64,000 nt of DNA from Brenneria goodwinii (GCF_002291445.1 NZ_CP014137.1:3224001-3288000), one strand, 5' to 3'; shown: positions 1 through 8,679, numbered from the stretch's first letter. The notes: generated by a model not told the origin, from the sequence alone. Program-made: numbers and translations.

Positions 1-431
1 TGCCGAAGATCATGTTCATCTTTATCCTGATGCAAAGATAAGCGGGCGCCGACATCGTAACGGTTAATCAGGCAGGCATCCGGGGTGAAATCGGCAAAAC
101 CGGCCTCGCGGGCGGCATCTTTCGCCAGTTTCTCAAAGAGCGCCGGCATCGCCGGCCAGCGCTGTCCGCTGAGCGGATCAAACGGAGAATAACGATAGCC
201 CGTTTCATCCGTTACCCAACCCAGCGGGCCACAGTTGCTCATGGCTACCGACATGGTATAGCCGCCCGGCGTTACCATGTGGCGAAACGGCGCCCGCGCG
301 GCGACCGCATTAATCGCCGACATCAATGCCGGCGCCCGATCATAAGCAAACCCGCGCAGAATGACCGCGCCTGGAGCCAGTTGTTCCGTGCGGCGTTGCG
401 GTTCGTCCTGCTCAAACAGATCAAGATTCAT
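1..431 (-). CDS. alkB: alkB, alkylated DNA repair dioxygenase (3' part outside window)
   Basis: Fe(II)/2-oxoglutarate dioxygenase that oxidatively removes methyl groups from 1-methyladenine and 3-methylcytosine in DNA and RNA. Reading the minus strand from the ATG at 431 gives MNLDLFEQDEPQ and then the AlkB core, with MVTPGGYTMSVAMSNCG, the GYRYSPFDPLSG substrate-lid region and NRYDVGARLSLHQDKDEHD. The last contains the HxD iron-binding pair. About 143 of the usual roughly 216 codons are present; the distal His and the 2-oxoglutarate-binding Arg lie beyond the window edge. The start codon overlaps the last 11 bases of ada, so the two are translationally coupled as an ada-alkB operon, as in E. 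coli. Confidence 0.93.
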   Translation of the reverse strand, partial: MNLDLFEQDEPQRRTEQLAPGAVILRGFAYDRAPALMSAINAVAARAPFRHMVTPGGYTMSVAMSNCGPLGWVTDETGYRYSPFDPLSGQRWPAMPALFEKLAKDAAREAGFADFTPDACLINRYDVGARLSLHQDKDEHDLR

Positions 432-1503
432 GGTGTTGCGATCCCCCCGCTTCTTTTGCCAATAGCGTTCTCTTGCGTTCCACGCCCCAGCGATAACCCG
501 ACAACGTTCCATCCTGACGCACCACCCGATGGCAGGGGATGGCCACCGCCAGCCGATTGGCCGCGCAGGCGCCCGCCACCGCACGAACCGCGGCAGGAGA
601 ACCAATTCTGGCGGCAATGTCGCTATAGCTGGCCGTCTCTCCGGTTGGGATATCCCGCAACGCCTGCCATACCCGCTGCTGAAAAAGCGTGCCGCGGATA
701 TCCAGCGGCAGCGCCAGCCCGATTTCCGGCGCATCGACAAACCCCACCACCTGCGCCATCCGTTGTTCAAAGCCGGTATCGCCGCCCACCAGTTGGGCAT
801 TGGCGAACATATCCTGCAACTCTTTCACCAGTTGCCCAGGGTCGTCACCCAATAGAATAGCGCAGATCCCCCGCTCGCTTTCCGCCACCAGAATATCCCC
901 CAACGAACAGACGCCGACGGCAAAATAGATCGTCATCCCTTTCCCTTTATGTTGAAACGTTTTCGGCGTCATCCCCAATTGCGCATTGGATTGCGCATAA
1001 AAGCGCCCGTTGGCGCTGTAACCGGCATCCAGTATCACGTCGGTAACCGGGCTGTTTTTCAGCAGTTGCTTACGAAGCTGCTGCTGGCGATGGGCTTTGG
1101 CATACTGTTTGGGCGTAACGCCGGTGATGGCTTTAAATAAACGGTGGAAGTGGAAGGGGCTTAATCCCACGCCTTTCGCCAATGCCTTCAATTCAGGCGC
1201 TTTTTCCGCCTGTTCGATAATCCGGCAGGCCTGAGCAATTTGCCTGGCATGCTGTTCTTCGCGCGATATCCGCCCCTGGCGGCAACGCTTGCAAGGCCGA
1301 AATCCGGCGGCCTGCGCCTCTTCCGCCGAGGCAAAGAACAGCACATTTTCGCGTTTTGGCTGGCGTGATGCGCAGGAAGGCGAGCAATATATTCCCGTCG
1401 TTTTTACCGCATAAATAAAACTGCCGTCCGCCGCTTTATCACGCGTGCGCACCGCCAGCCAGCGCGGGTCGTCATTCTGATGGGTGTTATCGACAGGTTT
1501 CAT
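421..1503 (-). CDS. ada: ada, methylphosphotriester/O6-methylguanine methyltransferase and regulator
   Basis: Bifunctional suicide methyltransferase and activator of the adaptive response. The 360-residue product (E. coli Ada has 354) carries, in order, an N-terminal zinc domain with Cys40, Cys44, Cys71 and Cys74 (GIYCSPSC, PCKRC), an AraC-type helix-turn-helix near residues 85-180, and a C-terminal O6-alkylguanine methyltransferase domain with the acceptor Cys324 in IPCHRVV. The frame stays open about 100 codons upstream. I chose the ATG at 1503 because it follows a GGGAG ribosome site at good spacing and because MKPVDNTHQNDDPRW aligns with the E. coli N-terminus. Transcribed with alkB and divergent from the alkA-like gene. 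No clear Ada box was identified by eye in the shared upstream region. Confidence 0.95.
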   Translation of the reverse strand: MKPVDNTHQNDDPRWLAVRTRDKAADGSFIYAVKTTGIYCSPSCASRQPKRENVLFFASAEEAQAAGFRPCKRCRQGRISREEQHARQIAQACRIIEQAEKAPELKALAKGVGLSPFHFHRLFKAITGVTPKQYAKAHRQQQLRKQLLKNSPVTDVILDAGYSANGRFYAQSNAQLGMTPKTFQHKGKGMTIYFAVGVCSLGDILVAESERGICAILLGDDPGQLVKELQDMFANAQLVGGDTGFEQRMAQVVGFVDAPEIGLALPLDIRGTLFQQRVWQALRDIPTGETASYSDIAARIGSPAAVRAVAGACAANRLAVAIPCHRVVRQDGTLSGYRWGVERKRTLLAKEAGGSQHHES

Positions 1504-1683
1504 GCTCTTCTCCCACATGATAGATTGCGTCATTCTTACCCAAACCATAAGATGCCTACGTCCCCCGAACACGCCCAACTCTTGCTTTTTAATTCCGTGG
1601 TCACTGCACGAGACACAGCGGATCAATTTATACTCAGACTCCCGACGCATCATGTTATCACCCCGGCCCATGGAAAAACCTTT

Positions 1684-2364
1684 ATGACATTCGATAGCCA
1701 ACTGGATTTTAACCGCCAAGCCAAAGAACATCTCTGCGCGCTTAACGATCGTTGGGCTCATCTGATAGCGCATATTGGCGACTGCCGTCATCAAACGGCG
1801 CCGCACAGGGAACCCTACGAAGCCTTAATCCGCGCCGTGTCTCACCAGCAGCTTACCGCTCGCGCGGGCGATGCGATGGTGGCTAAACTGCAGCGGCTTC
1901 ATGACGAGACGGGAAAAACCTTTCCCAGCGCAGAACAAATCGCGGCCTGCTCCAGCGAGACGCTGAGGCAGTGCGGCTTCTCCGCACGCAAAGCCGAAAC
2001 GCTGCTCGCCATTGCGCAAGGCGCGCTCAGCGGGCTGGTTCCCTCCCTCGAACAAGCGGCGACCATGGACGATGAAACGTTGATCGAACAACTCAGCTCG
2101 TTAAAAGGCATTGGGCGCTGGACGGTGGAAATATTTCTGATTTACTCGCTTGAGCGAACGGACATTATGCCGCTGGACGATTTCGGTATTAAGCAGGGGC
2201 TACGCTATGTTTACGATCTACAGGCGACGCCGACCCGCCATACGCTGCGCGAACTGAGCCGCGCCTGCCAGCCTTACCGCACCATCGCCTCCTGGTATTT
2301 GTGGCGGGCGCCGTCATTACCCGCATACCAGAAATTCAAAGGGACGCTGCGGCAACCCTGCTGA
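1684..2364 (+). CDS. DNA-3-methyladenine glycosylase II (AlkA/Mag family)
   Basis: Base-excision glycosylase that removes 3-methyladenine and other alkylated bases. The product has about 226 residues from the ATG at 1684. It shows the helix-hairpin-helix motif LSSLKGIGRWTVEIF followed by the catalytic Asp of the HhH-GPD fold in IMPLDDFGIKQG. It is shorter than E. coli AlkA (282 residues) and lacks that protein's N-terminal beta domain, so it resembles the compact Mag-type enzymes. The frame is open upstream to 1480, but that part overlaps ada on the other strand and reads as non-coding, so the internal ATG was preferred; its ribosome site is weak. The 180-bp gap to the ada start should hold both promoters. 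The divergent pairing suggests that it belongs to the adaptive response. Confidence 0.85.
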   Translation: MTFDSQLDFNRQAKEHLCALNDRWAHLIAHIGDCRHQTAPHREPYEALIRAVSHQQLTARAGDAMVAKLQRLHDETGKTFPSAEQIAACSSETLRQCGFSARKAETLLAIAQGALSGLVPSLEQAATMDDETLIEQLSSLKGIGRWTVEIFLIYSLERTDIMPLDDFGIKQGLRYVYDLQATPTRHTLRELSRACQPYRTIASWYLWRAPSLPAYQKFKGTLRQPC

Positions 2365-2384
2365 CGCTTACCCCTAAAGGCCTA

Positions 2385-2849
2385 TCAGCGCGGACGGGAA
2401 TTCGCAGACATGCCTCGCGTATCCTTATCCCGCCGGTGAAGAACACGCCCCCGCAGGCTATCGTAGAGCCAGTTGTATGCCACGGTATAAGGCAGGAAAA
2501 ACAGGAAAAAGCCGATCTCAACCGTCAACGCCTGCCACAGCGTCATATTCAGCATCCACGCCGCCAGCGGCAGGCCGATTAACATGAATCCGCCTTCAAA
2601 TCCCAATGCGTGGCTTATGCGCACCGGCAAACGCCGTTTAAACCGCTCGGCGGGCCAGAGCCGGTCAAATACCGCGTTATAAATAATGTTCCAGATCATC
2701 GCTATGCTGGATAACATGATCGCCAGCGCCCCCATATCAAATAGGGGTTTATCCAGTATCCAGGCTCCCGCCGGCGCACAAATTAACAGCGCGATAAGTT
2801 CAAAACCCAGCGCATGGATAATACGTTCGCCTACTGTTTTCTTTTGCAT
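2385..2849 (-). CDS. PACE-family (AceI-like) inner-membrane efflux protein
   Basis: Small proton-driven multidrug efflux protein of the PACE (bacterial transmembrane pair) family, related to the chlorhexidine exporter AceI. The product, about 154 residues from the ATG at 2849, shows the family's duplicated architecture: two copies of a hairpin that each begin with ERIIHALGFE / VRISHALGFE and contain two transmembrane helices, giving four in total. Conserved family residues are visible in HALGFE and IWNIIYNAVFDRLWP. The frame extends 12 codons further upstream (2885). I prefer 2849, where the family similarity begins, but the start is uncertain. It is divergent from a LysR gene, the usual arrangement for PACE genes under local control. 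The substrate cannot be read from the sequence. Confidence 0.85.
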   Translation of the reverse strand: MQKKTVGERIIHALGFELIALLICAPAGAWILDKPLFDMGALAIMLSSIAMIWNIIYNAVFDRLWPAERFKRRLPVRISHALGFEGGFMLIGLPLAAWMLNMTLWQALTVEIGFFLFFLPYTVAYNWLYDSLRGRVLHRRDKDTRGMSANSRPR

Positions 2850-2989
2850 AGCACATTCACTTTTTATCTCGATCATTTGTGACAACTACCTTATTGCGGC
2901 GGCTGTTGTTAGCCGCGCCAACCTTATTTTCATCGTAATAACTGATAGAATAAAATTAGAAACCATCGAAAAAAGCGATAAGGTGAGCT

Positions 2990-3895
2990 ATGCGTTATTC
3001 CCCGGAATCCTTACTGGCGTTCATCGCGACCGTCAACACCGGATCATTTTCGGCCGCCGCCCGGCATTTGCGTAAAAGCCAGTCCACCATCAGCAGCGCT
3101 ATCGCCAATCTGGAAGCGGATTTAGGGTTGAGACTGTTCGATCGCGCCGGACATCAACCGATTTTGACGCCGGCAGGCAAAAAGATACTGGCTCATGTGC
3201 AAGCTATCCTTTCCGCCAGCGAGGCCCTCGATGAACTGGCGATCCGGCTGGCCGACAATATTGAGCCTCGGTTGACGTTCGTGCTGTCTGATACCTGGAA
3301 AACCATGCATTACGAACCGGTGCTGCAACGCTTCGCACAGCGTTTTCCTGATATTGAGTTTGAATGTTTGATTGCAGAAGACGACGATGTCATTGATTTG
3401 CTGCAATCTCAGCGCGCCCATGTCGGGCTGGTGCGGGCACAATCCACTTACCCGCCGGATATCGCGGTCGCCCGATCGCAGATAAAAACAGAAATGGCGG
3501 TATTCGTTGCGGCGACTCACCCGCTAGCCACCGAAAAAAAGGTGACCCGCAGCCGGCTAGCCACCGTGCGCCAGCTTTATCTGAACACTTATAAACGCAA
3601 CAATAGGTTGCAGGCCGAAGGCGTGGTCTGGTCTGCGCCATCCTACCTTATGCTGCTGGAGATGGCGGAACAGGGTTTCGGATGGAGCATCCTGCCTCGC
3701 TGGCTGGTATCACAATTCGGCCACCAAAACCTGGTAGAACTGGCCGTCGCAGGCTGGCCGCAACTCATTGATGTGGATATCGCCTGGTCTAAGCGCTATC
3801 CTCCCGGCCCGGCGGGTTTATGGATGATTGATAATCTGTTGGCTCAACAGGAAAACGGCGCGGCGTCACCGGCAAAACCGGGATCCATGCAATAG
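2990..3895 (+). CDS. LysR-family regulator, divergent from the PACE gene
   Basis: LysR-type transcriptional regulator of 301 residues. The N-terminal winged helix-turn-helix is clear at residues 4-64 (SLLAFIATVNTGSFSAAARH, then QSTISSAIANLE). A substrate-binding-like effector domain occupies about 90-290. The ATG follows an AAGGTGAG ribosome site. It is divergent from the PACE efflux gene with about 140 bp between the starts, so it most likely regulates that gene and itself. It is a member of a very large family, so the effector cannot be named. The last ten or so residues (ENGAASPAKPGSMQ) look like an unconserved tail. Confidence 0.88.
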   Translation: MRYSPESLLAFIATVNTGSFSAAARHLRKSQSTISSAIANLEADLGLRLFDRAGHQPILTPAGKKILAHVQAILSASEALDELAIRLADNIEPRLTFVLSDTWKTMHYEPVLQRFAQRFPDIEFECLIAEDDDVIDLLQSQRAHVGLVRAQSTYPPDIAVARSQIKTEMAVFVAATHPLATEKKVTRSRLATVRQLYLNTYKRNNRLQAEGVVWSAPSYLMLLEMAEQGFGWSILPRWLVSQFGHQNLVELAVAGWPQLIDVDIAWSKRYPPGPAGLWMIDNLLAQQENGAASPAKPGSMQ

Positions 3896-3921
3896 CGGGC
3901 GGCTAAAACGCTTCGTTTATA

Positions 3922-4060
3922 TATACCCGTCATACTTCAAGTTGCCTGTGCGTTGGCTTTGTTACTCGGCCCATTCATAGACCTCGCCCCGTTGGGGCCG
4001 CCGCTCGCGGCGTTCAAAACGACAACGTTTTGTCCTGCAACTCGCATTATTTCGGGTATA
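3922..4060. repeat. Palindrome-ended intergenic repeat, copy 1
   Basis: A 139-bp unit bounded by TATACCCG and CGGGTATA. The ends are imperfect inverted repeats over about 24 bp: the left reads TATACCCGTCATACTTCAAG, and the right, reverse-complemented, reads TATACCCGAAATAATGCGAG. The interior is GC-rich and self-complementary, with CGCCCCG facing CGGGGCG-like segments around 3985-4005. This is the structure of a small non-autonomous intergenic element. Confidence 0.75.
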
Positions 4061-4362
4061 TTATTTAGTCCTTAACGTAATAAATTTAAAAAATAAGGAC
4101 GCTAATAAAATTATTATTACTTGCAATCACTCTGATTATTTTAATTAAATAATTTAATTAACTGATTTAATATGCCTGATATTAATAATTCATTCTCTTT
4201 GATTACAACTATTTTACTTTCTCCCCTGGCTGAAAATAAAAGATATTTACGGAATTTTTTACCAATTATGTGATGTGGCAAAGTAGTTCGGCACGGTATA
4301 AAACCCTACTATTATAGGGATTATTACTTTTGTATTCGTGCCTAATGAGTATGCAGCAATGA

Positions 4363-4523
4363 TATACCCGACCTTTCAAGTTGCCGGTGCGTCGGTTTCC
4401 CTGAATGACTCGGCCGCCGCCCTCCCGCATCTTGGAAAAATCGCCGGGAGCGTTTTTTAACCACGCGGAGCATTGGCCCACCGGAGGCGGGCAAGAGAGC
4501 CCGCCAGAAATCGATTGGGTATA
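4363..4523. repeat. Palindrome-ended intergenic repeat, copy 2 (diverged)
   Basis: A second unit with the same left end (TATACCCGACCTTTCAAG, then TTGCCGGTGCGTCGG, matching copy 1 with substitutions). It closes with GGGTATA at 4517-4523. The interior differs from copy 1 (hairpins CCGGGAGCG and GGCGGGCAAGAGAGCCCGCC), so either it is a chimera or the right half has diverged. The boundaries rest on the TATACCC/GGGTATA ends. Confidence 0.6.
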
Positions 4524-4617
4524 ACGCCTGATACAAAGGTCATTGTCATTAATAATGAAACTTGAATCATATCGGATGCAAGCCTACTAATATAATGCGA
4601 ACGCAAGTGAGAAAAAA

Positions 4618-6261
4618 ATGTCGACTAAACCCTTTTATTACCAAGATCCTTTTCCGCTAAGTAAGGATGACACCGAATATCGCCTTCTCAGCAGCGACTT
4701 TGTTTCTGTTACTCAGTTTGAAGGCCAGGACATCCTGAAAATCGAACCGGAAGCGCTTACCCTCCTCGCCCAGCAAGCCTTCCATGACGCCGCCTTCTTT
4801 CTTCGCCCTTCTCATCAGCAGCAGGTCGCCAGCATTCTTCACGACCCGGAAGCCAGCGAAAACGATAAATATGTCGCACTGCAATTTCTGCGCAACTCTG
4901 AAATCGCCGCCAAAGGTATTCTGCCGACCTGTCAGGATACGGGCACCGCGATTATTGTCGGCAAGAAAGGCCAGCGGGTCTGGACCGGCATCAATGACGC
5001 CGAAGCGCTGTCCCGCGGTGTTTACAACACCTTCACCGAAGATAACCTGCGCTACTCGCAGAACGCCCCGCTGGATATGTATAAAGAGGTGAATACCGGC
5101 ACCAACCTGCCGGCGCAGATCGACCTCTACAGCACCGAAGGCGAAGAGTATAAATTCCTGTTTGTCAGCAAAGGCGGCGGCTCCGCCAACAAAACCTATC
5201 TGTATCAGGAAACCAAAGCGCTGTTGACCCCGGAGAAACTGAAAAACTTCCTGCTGGACAAAATGCGCTCGCTGGGCACGGCCGCCTGCCCGCCGTACCA
5301 TATCGCCTTTGTCGTCGGCGGCACCTCCGCCGAAACCACGCTCAAAACCGTGAAGCTGGCCTCCACCAAATATTATGATGAACTGCCGACCGAGGGTAAC
5401 GAACACGGCCAGGCTTTCCGGGATCTCGCGCTTGAACAGGAATTGCTGCAAGCGGCGCGCGATCTGGGGCTGGGCGCGCAGTTCGGCGGTAAATATTTCG
5501 CCCACGACGTGCGCGTTATCCGTCTGCCGCGCCACGGCGCTTCATGCCCGGTCGGCATGGGCGTATCCTGCTCGGCTGACCGTAATATCAAGGGGAAAAT
5601 CAACAGCAAAGGGGTCTGGCTGGAACAGCTGGAACACAATCCGGGCAAATATATCCCCGAAGAGTTACGTCAGGCGGGCGAAGGCGAAGCGGTCAAGATT
5701 AACCTTAACCGCCCGATGCCGGAAATCCTGAAAGAACTGTCGCAATACCCGGTTTCCACCCGCCTTTCCCTGACCGGCACCATCATCGTAGGCCGTGACA
5801 TCGCGCACGCCAAAATGAAAGAACGGCTGGACAACGGCGAAGGTCTGCCGCAATACATTAAAGATCACCCGATCTACTACGCCGGCCCGGCGAAAACCCC
5901 CGCAGGCTATGCTTCCGGTTCATTAGGCCCGACAACCGCCGGACGCATGGACTCGTACGTGGATTTACTGCAGGCCAACGGCGGCAGCATGATCATGCTG
6001 GCGAAAGGCAACCGCAGCCAGCAGGTGACCGATGCCTGTCACAAACACGGCGGTTTCTACCTCGGCAGCATCGGCGGACCGGCGGCCATTCTGGCGCAGA
6101 ACAGTATCAAGAGCCTGACCTGCGTGGAATACCCGGAACTGGGCATGGAAGCGGTGTGGAAAATTGAAGTGGAAGACTTCCCGGCCTTTATTCTGGTTGA
6201 TGATAAAGGCAATGACTTCTACCAGATGATCCAGAGCGCCAAATGCACGAAATGCGCTTAA
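4618..6261 (+). CDS. fumA: Class I fumarate hydratase (FumA/FumB type)
   Basis: Iron-sulfur fumarase that interconverts fumarate and malate in the TCA cycle. The 547-residue product is nearly collinear with E. coli FumA/FumB (548). The three cluster ligands are in the expected places: Cys105 (LPTCQDTG), Cys224 (TAACPPYH) and Cys318 (GVSCSADRN). The catalytic beta-domain motifs (TAGRMDSYVD, MIMLAKGNRSQQVTDAC) are intact. The C-terminus ends in a Cys pair (AKCTKCA), as these enzymes often do. The ATG is preceded by GTGAG. FumA and FumB cannot be separated by sequence alone; the gene stands alone with no neighbouring dcuB or fumC, so the fumA name is a guess by role. A 10-bp hairpin follows the stop. 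Confidence 0.96.
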   Translation: MSTKPFYYQDPFPLSKDDTEYRLLSSDFVSVTQFEGQDILKIEPEALTLLAQQAFHDAAFFLRPSHQQQVASILHDPEASENDKYVALQFLRNSEIAAKGILPTCQDTGTAIIVGKKGQRVWTGINDAEALSRGVYNTFTEDNLRYSQNAPLDMYKEVNTGTNLPAQIDLYSTEGEEYKFLFVSKGGGSANKTYLYQETKALLTPEKLKNFLLDKMRSLGTAACPPYHIAFVVGGTSAETTLKTVKLASTKYYDELPTEGNEHGQAFRDLALEQELLQAARDLGLGAQFGGKYFAHDVRVIRLPRHGASCPVGMGVSCSADRNIKGKINSKGVWLEQLEHNPGKYIPEELRQAGEGEAVKINLNRPMPEILKELSQYPVSTRLSLTGTIIVGRDIAHAKMKERLDNGEGLPQYIKDHPIYYAGPAKTPAGYASGSLGPTTAGRMDSYVDLLQANGGSMIMLAKGNRSQQVTDACHKHGGFYLGSIGGPAAILAQNSIKSLTCVEYPELGMEAVWKIEVEDFPAFILVDDKGNDFYQMIQSAKCTKCA

Positions 6262-6297
6262 GCGCTCATCGCTGATACGCAATAGTTAGCATGTTAA

Positions 6298-6322
6298 TAC
6301 CCCGGCATTCATTGCCGGGGTA
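6298..6322 (+). terminator. Hairpin terminator after fumA
   Basis: Perfect 10-bp stem TACCCCGGCA / TGCCGGGGTA with a TTCAT loop, 36 nt after the fumA stop. The following T-run is weak (TTAGATTG), so termination efficiency is uncertain. Confidence 0.7.
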
Positions 6323-6436
6323 TTAGATTGCTGACAACCTGCGAAACAGTGCCATTGATTACCCCCACCCAGCCGCCCCCTTGCCAGGGGGTGGCGCTAA
6401 TCCATTAAAAAACCGGATTTTCCCCCGCCCCTGGGA

Positions 6437-6766
6437 CTGTCTCTTAGTCACATTTTTATGCGGACTTGGAGATAGTTTCGTGCGCCACAATGCCGCTATT
6501 TTCATGCTGCCTCGCAGCACGCGCCCGACATAGGGGGCTCAAACGCCAGCCCCCTATGAACCCCGGCTTCCGGCTAAATTATGTCGCTGCGCGATGCCTT
6601 CGTCGGTATCAGGCTTAACGGACCGCTTGCGACACGTTCCATACGTGGCGCAAGCTTTCGCCGCGTCCGTGCGGCTCATCCTAAGCCTGCTATCTCCTCA
6701 GCATAATTTCTTACGCCGGATAACGGCAAACCCCTCATAGCCCCTATATTTGTGTATAAGAAACAG
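6437..6766. mobile_element. IS50-like miniature inverted-repeat element (330 bp, no transposase)
   Basis: The ends are inverted repeats: CTGTCTCTTAGTCACA at 6437-6452, and TGTGTATAAGAAACAG at 6751-6766, which reads CTGTTTCTTATACACA when reverse-complemented (13 of 16 identical). Both resemble the Tn5/IS50 ends CTGTCTCTTGATCAGATCT and CTGACTCTTATACACAAGT. The flanks are a near-perfect 9-bp duplication, CCCCTGGGA (6428-6436) and CCCTTGGGA (6767-6775); 9 bp is the size made by IS50-type transposases. The interior has no open frame for a transposase. It is itself an imperfect long palindrome, with CCGGCTAAATTATG near 6573 answered by CATAATTTCTTACGCCGG near 6703. A non-autonomous element mobilised in trans is the simplest reading. 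Confidence 0.8.
6529..6558. repeat. Perfect 11-bp hairpin inside the miniature element
   Basis: CATAGGGGGCT and AGCCCCCTATG flank an 8-nt loop. It forms part of the element's internal secondary structure. Confidence 0.8.
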
Positions 6767-7006
6767 CCCTTGGGAAGGGGAGGAGCGGGGTGAGGTTAGA
6801 ACCAAATGGTTGGTCATCCAACTCGGTATTTTTACCTTATGCCCTTCATTAACCAGGCTAAAACCAACCCGTCGACTGCCGTCATGAGAACGATTTTCCT
6901 TTATTCCCGGTCGCCCACGTAAATAATGTATTTTAAATACCTATTTCTGGTCAGCCTGTTCGCCGGTTTGTAGAATACGGCAATCAGTTGATACCAAGGG
7001 GTGAAG

Positions 7007-7867
7007 ATGCAAGATCTCATTTGTTATAAAAAAATGCCGCCGTGGAACAGTGCTACCCTCCCCGCCGCCTTTCAGGAAAAACACCAGACCAAAGAAGGAA
7101 CCTGGGCTAAGCTCGTCATCCTGCAGGGAGAAATGACCTTTTCTCTGTTACACGAAAACGGGGAAGCCAAAGAGACATTTCACTTCTCGCAACACAATCA
7201 GCCGCCATTTATCGAACCGCAAGCATGGCACCGCATCGTTTCCTTTTCTGACGATCTGGAATGCCAGTTGAGCTTTTTCTGCACGCCGGAAGATTTCTAC
7301 CCGAAGAAATACGAACTCTCCCGCACGCATTCCGAGGTCATCAACGCCATGCAATTCATCCAGCCCGGCAAAGCGCTGGATTTAGGCTGCGGCGGCGGAC
7401 GTAACGCGCTGTATTTAAATCTGCGCGGTTTTGATGTCACCGCCTGTGACAAAAACGCTCACAGCATTGAGGCGCTAAATGAGATCGTCAAAAACGAAGC
7501 GTTAGAGCACATTCAGGCCCACGTATACAATATCAACCTAGCGGAAATCAAAACGCGGTACGATTTTATTCTCTCGACCGTGGTCTTTATGTTCCTGGAA
7601 CGCGACCGCATTCCGTACATTATTCGCAATATGCAGGCGCAGACGACGCAGGGCGGATATAACCTGATCGTCGCCGCCATGTCGACCGATGACTACCCTT
7701 GTCCTATCCCGTTTTCCTTCACGTTTAAAGCGGGCGAACTAAAGAACTATTATGCCGATTGGCAGATCGTCAAATACAACGAAGACCCCGGCGAGCTGCA
7801 CAAAACCGACGAGAACGGCAACCGGATAAAGCTGCGCTTCGCCACGCTGCTGGCGAAAAAACCTTAA
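7007..7867 (+). CDS. tehB: TehB-like SAM-dependent methyltransferase with N-terminal cupin-like domain
   Basis: Tellurite-resistance methyltransferase TehB, which uses S-adenosylmethionine to modify tellurite or related compounds in the cytoplasm. The 286-residue product is the long form: an N-terminal DUF1971/TehB-cupin domain (residues about 10-95, with a WHRIVSFSDDLECQLSFFC core) joined to the methyltransferase domain. The SAM-binding motif I ALDLGCGGGRNALYL lies near residue 124, with an acidic residue in DVTACDKN. A GTG two codons upstream is possible, but AAGGGG at 6996-7000 sits six bases before the ATG at 7007, which decides the start. No tehA transporter gene is adjacent. Tellurite may not be the natural substrate. 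Confidence 0.9.
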   Translation: MQDLICYKKMPPWNSATLPAAFQEKHQTKEGTWAKLVILQGEMTFSLLHENGEAKETFHFSQHNQPPFIEPQAWHRIVSFSDDLECQLSFFCTPEDFYPKKYELSRTHSEVINAMQFIQPGKALDLGCGGGRNALYLNLRGFDVTACDKNAHSIEALNEIVKNEALEHIQAHVYNINLAEIKTRYDFILSTVVFMFLERDRIPYIIRNMQAQTTQGGYNLIVAAMSTDDYPCPIPFSFTFKAGELKNYYADWQIVKYNEDPGELHKTDENGNRIKLRFATLLAKKP

Positions 7868-7908
7868 GCACCGCAATCCGCTTGCCCAAAGGCGAAATTT
7901 TACCCGCC

Positions 7909-8679
7909 TCACCGCATCTCATTGAGATAAATAAAATGGTCGGTGCTGAAACGGTGATGCGCCAGGATCACCGGCACCGCGCTCTGATCGAAAGAGATTT
8001 CGTCAATCACCATAATGGCATGGGGTTCGGAGAGTTCAAGCAGCGTCAGATCCTCCGGCGTCGCCAGCGCGGCCGTTAACTGTTCCCGCACCGCGGCCAC
8101 CCGCACCCCGTAATGCTCCAGCAGAAAGCGATACAGTAATTCCGGCACCTGATCCGCCGCCGGGAAGTCAGGGAAGTGCAACGCCGGCAGCACCATGACT
8201 TCATGCATGGCGGCAATGCCCTGCACCCGCCGCAAACGCTTCAGGCGGATAACCTGCTCCGACGGTGAAATTTGCAGCCTGGCGGCTTCCTCCGCGCTGG
8301 CGGTAGCCACCTGATAATCCAGCAATCGGGTTTCCGAATGAACCAAAGCGCCGTCTTTGCCATGCAGGCGAAAATATTGAAAGAAATGGCTGAGATTGTG
8401 CAGCGGCGCCCAGCCGGTCACCACCGTTCCGGTCTTACGCCGGCGCATCAGCATGCCTTCGTCGGTCAACGCCGCCAGCGCCTTGCGCACCGTTCCCACC
8501 GAAACGCCGAAATCCGCCGCCAGCGCCTGTTCTCCCGGCAACACCGAGCCCGGCGCCAGCTGCCCCATCAGGATGGCTTCACTGATATGACGTTTCACCA
8601 CTTCATATAAACGCGCGCCTTCATATTCATTTAATCGGCTAAAGCGGCTGACTTCCTGTTCATGTTTTTGCTGCACCAT
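7909..8679 (-). CDS. GntR/HutC-family regulator with UTRA domain
   Basis: Transcriptional regulator of 256 residues. It has a GntR winged helix at about 22-85 (PGEQALAADFGVSVGTVRKAL, then TGTVVTGW) followed by a UTRA ligand-binding domain to the C-terminus (HFFQYFRLHGKDG; VIRLKRLRRVQGIAAMHEVMVLP; HAIMVIDEISFDQSAVPVI). The ATG at 8679 has AGAGG upstream. It is divergent from the peptidase/ABC-transporter operon with 75 bp between starts; that gap holds a 17-bp inverted repeat, so it very probably controls that operon and itself. UTRA ligands are usually the imported substrate or an early intermediate; here the ligand is unknown. Confidence 0.9.
   Translation of the reverse strand: MVQQKHEQEVSRFSRLNEYEGARLYEVVKRHISEAILMGQLAPGSVLPGEQALAADFGVSVGTVRKALAALTDEGMLMRRRKTGTVVTGWAPLHNLSHFFQYFRLHGKDGALVHSETRLLDYQVATASAEEAARLQISPSEQVIRLKRLRRVQGIAAMHEVMVLPALHFPDFPAADQVPELLYRFLLEHYGVRVAAVREQLTAALATPEDLTLLELSEPHAIMVIDEISFDQSAVPVILAHHRFSTDHFIYLNEMR

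Larger units (their letters stand above)
3896..4617. other. Intergenic region with two palindrome-ended repeats upstream of fumA
   Basis: This 722-bp gap contains no convincing gene. Short open frames on the minus strand around 4266-4536 run through repeat DNA and have no family resemblance. It holds two related repeat units (listed separately), an AT-rich stretch at about 4061-4360, and presumably the fumA promoter close to 4560-4600. Confidence 0.7.

Noticed and set aside
1504..1806. 100-codon N-terminal extension of Ada
   Set aside because: It overlaps the alkA-like gene and intergenic DNA, is unlike any Ada, and a good ribosome site precedes the ATG at 1503.
4266..4536. Minus-strand frames upstream of fumA
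   Set aside because: They run through a palindrome-ended repeat and have no protein family resemblance.
4657..5535. 292-codon frame antisense to fumA
   Set aside because: Shadow of a strongly conserved gene, with no motif or ribosome site.
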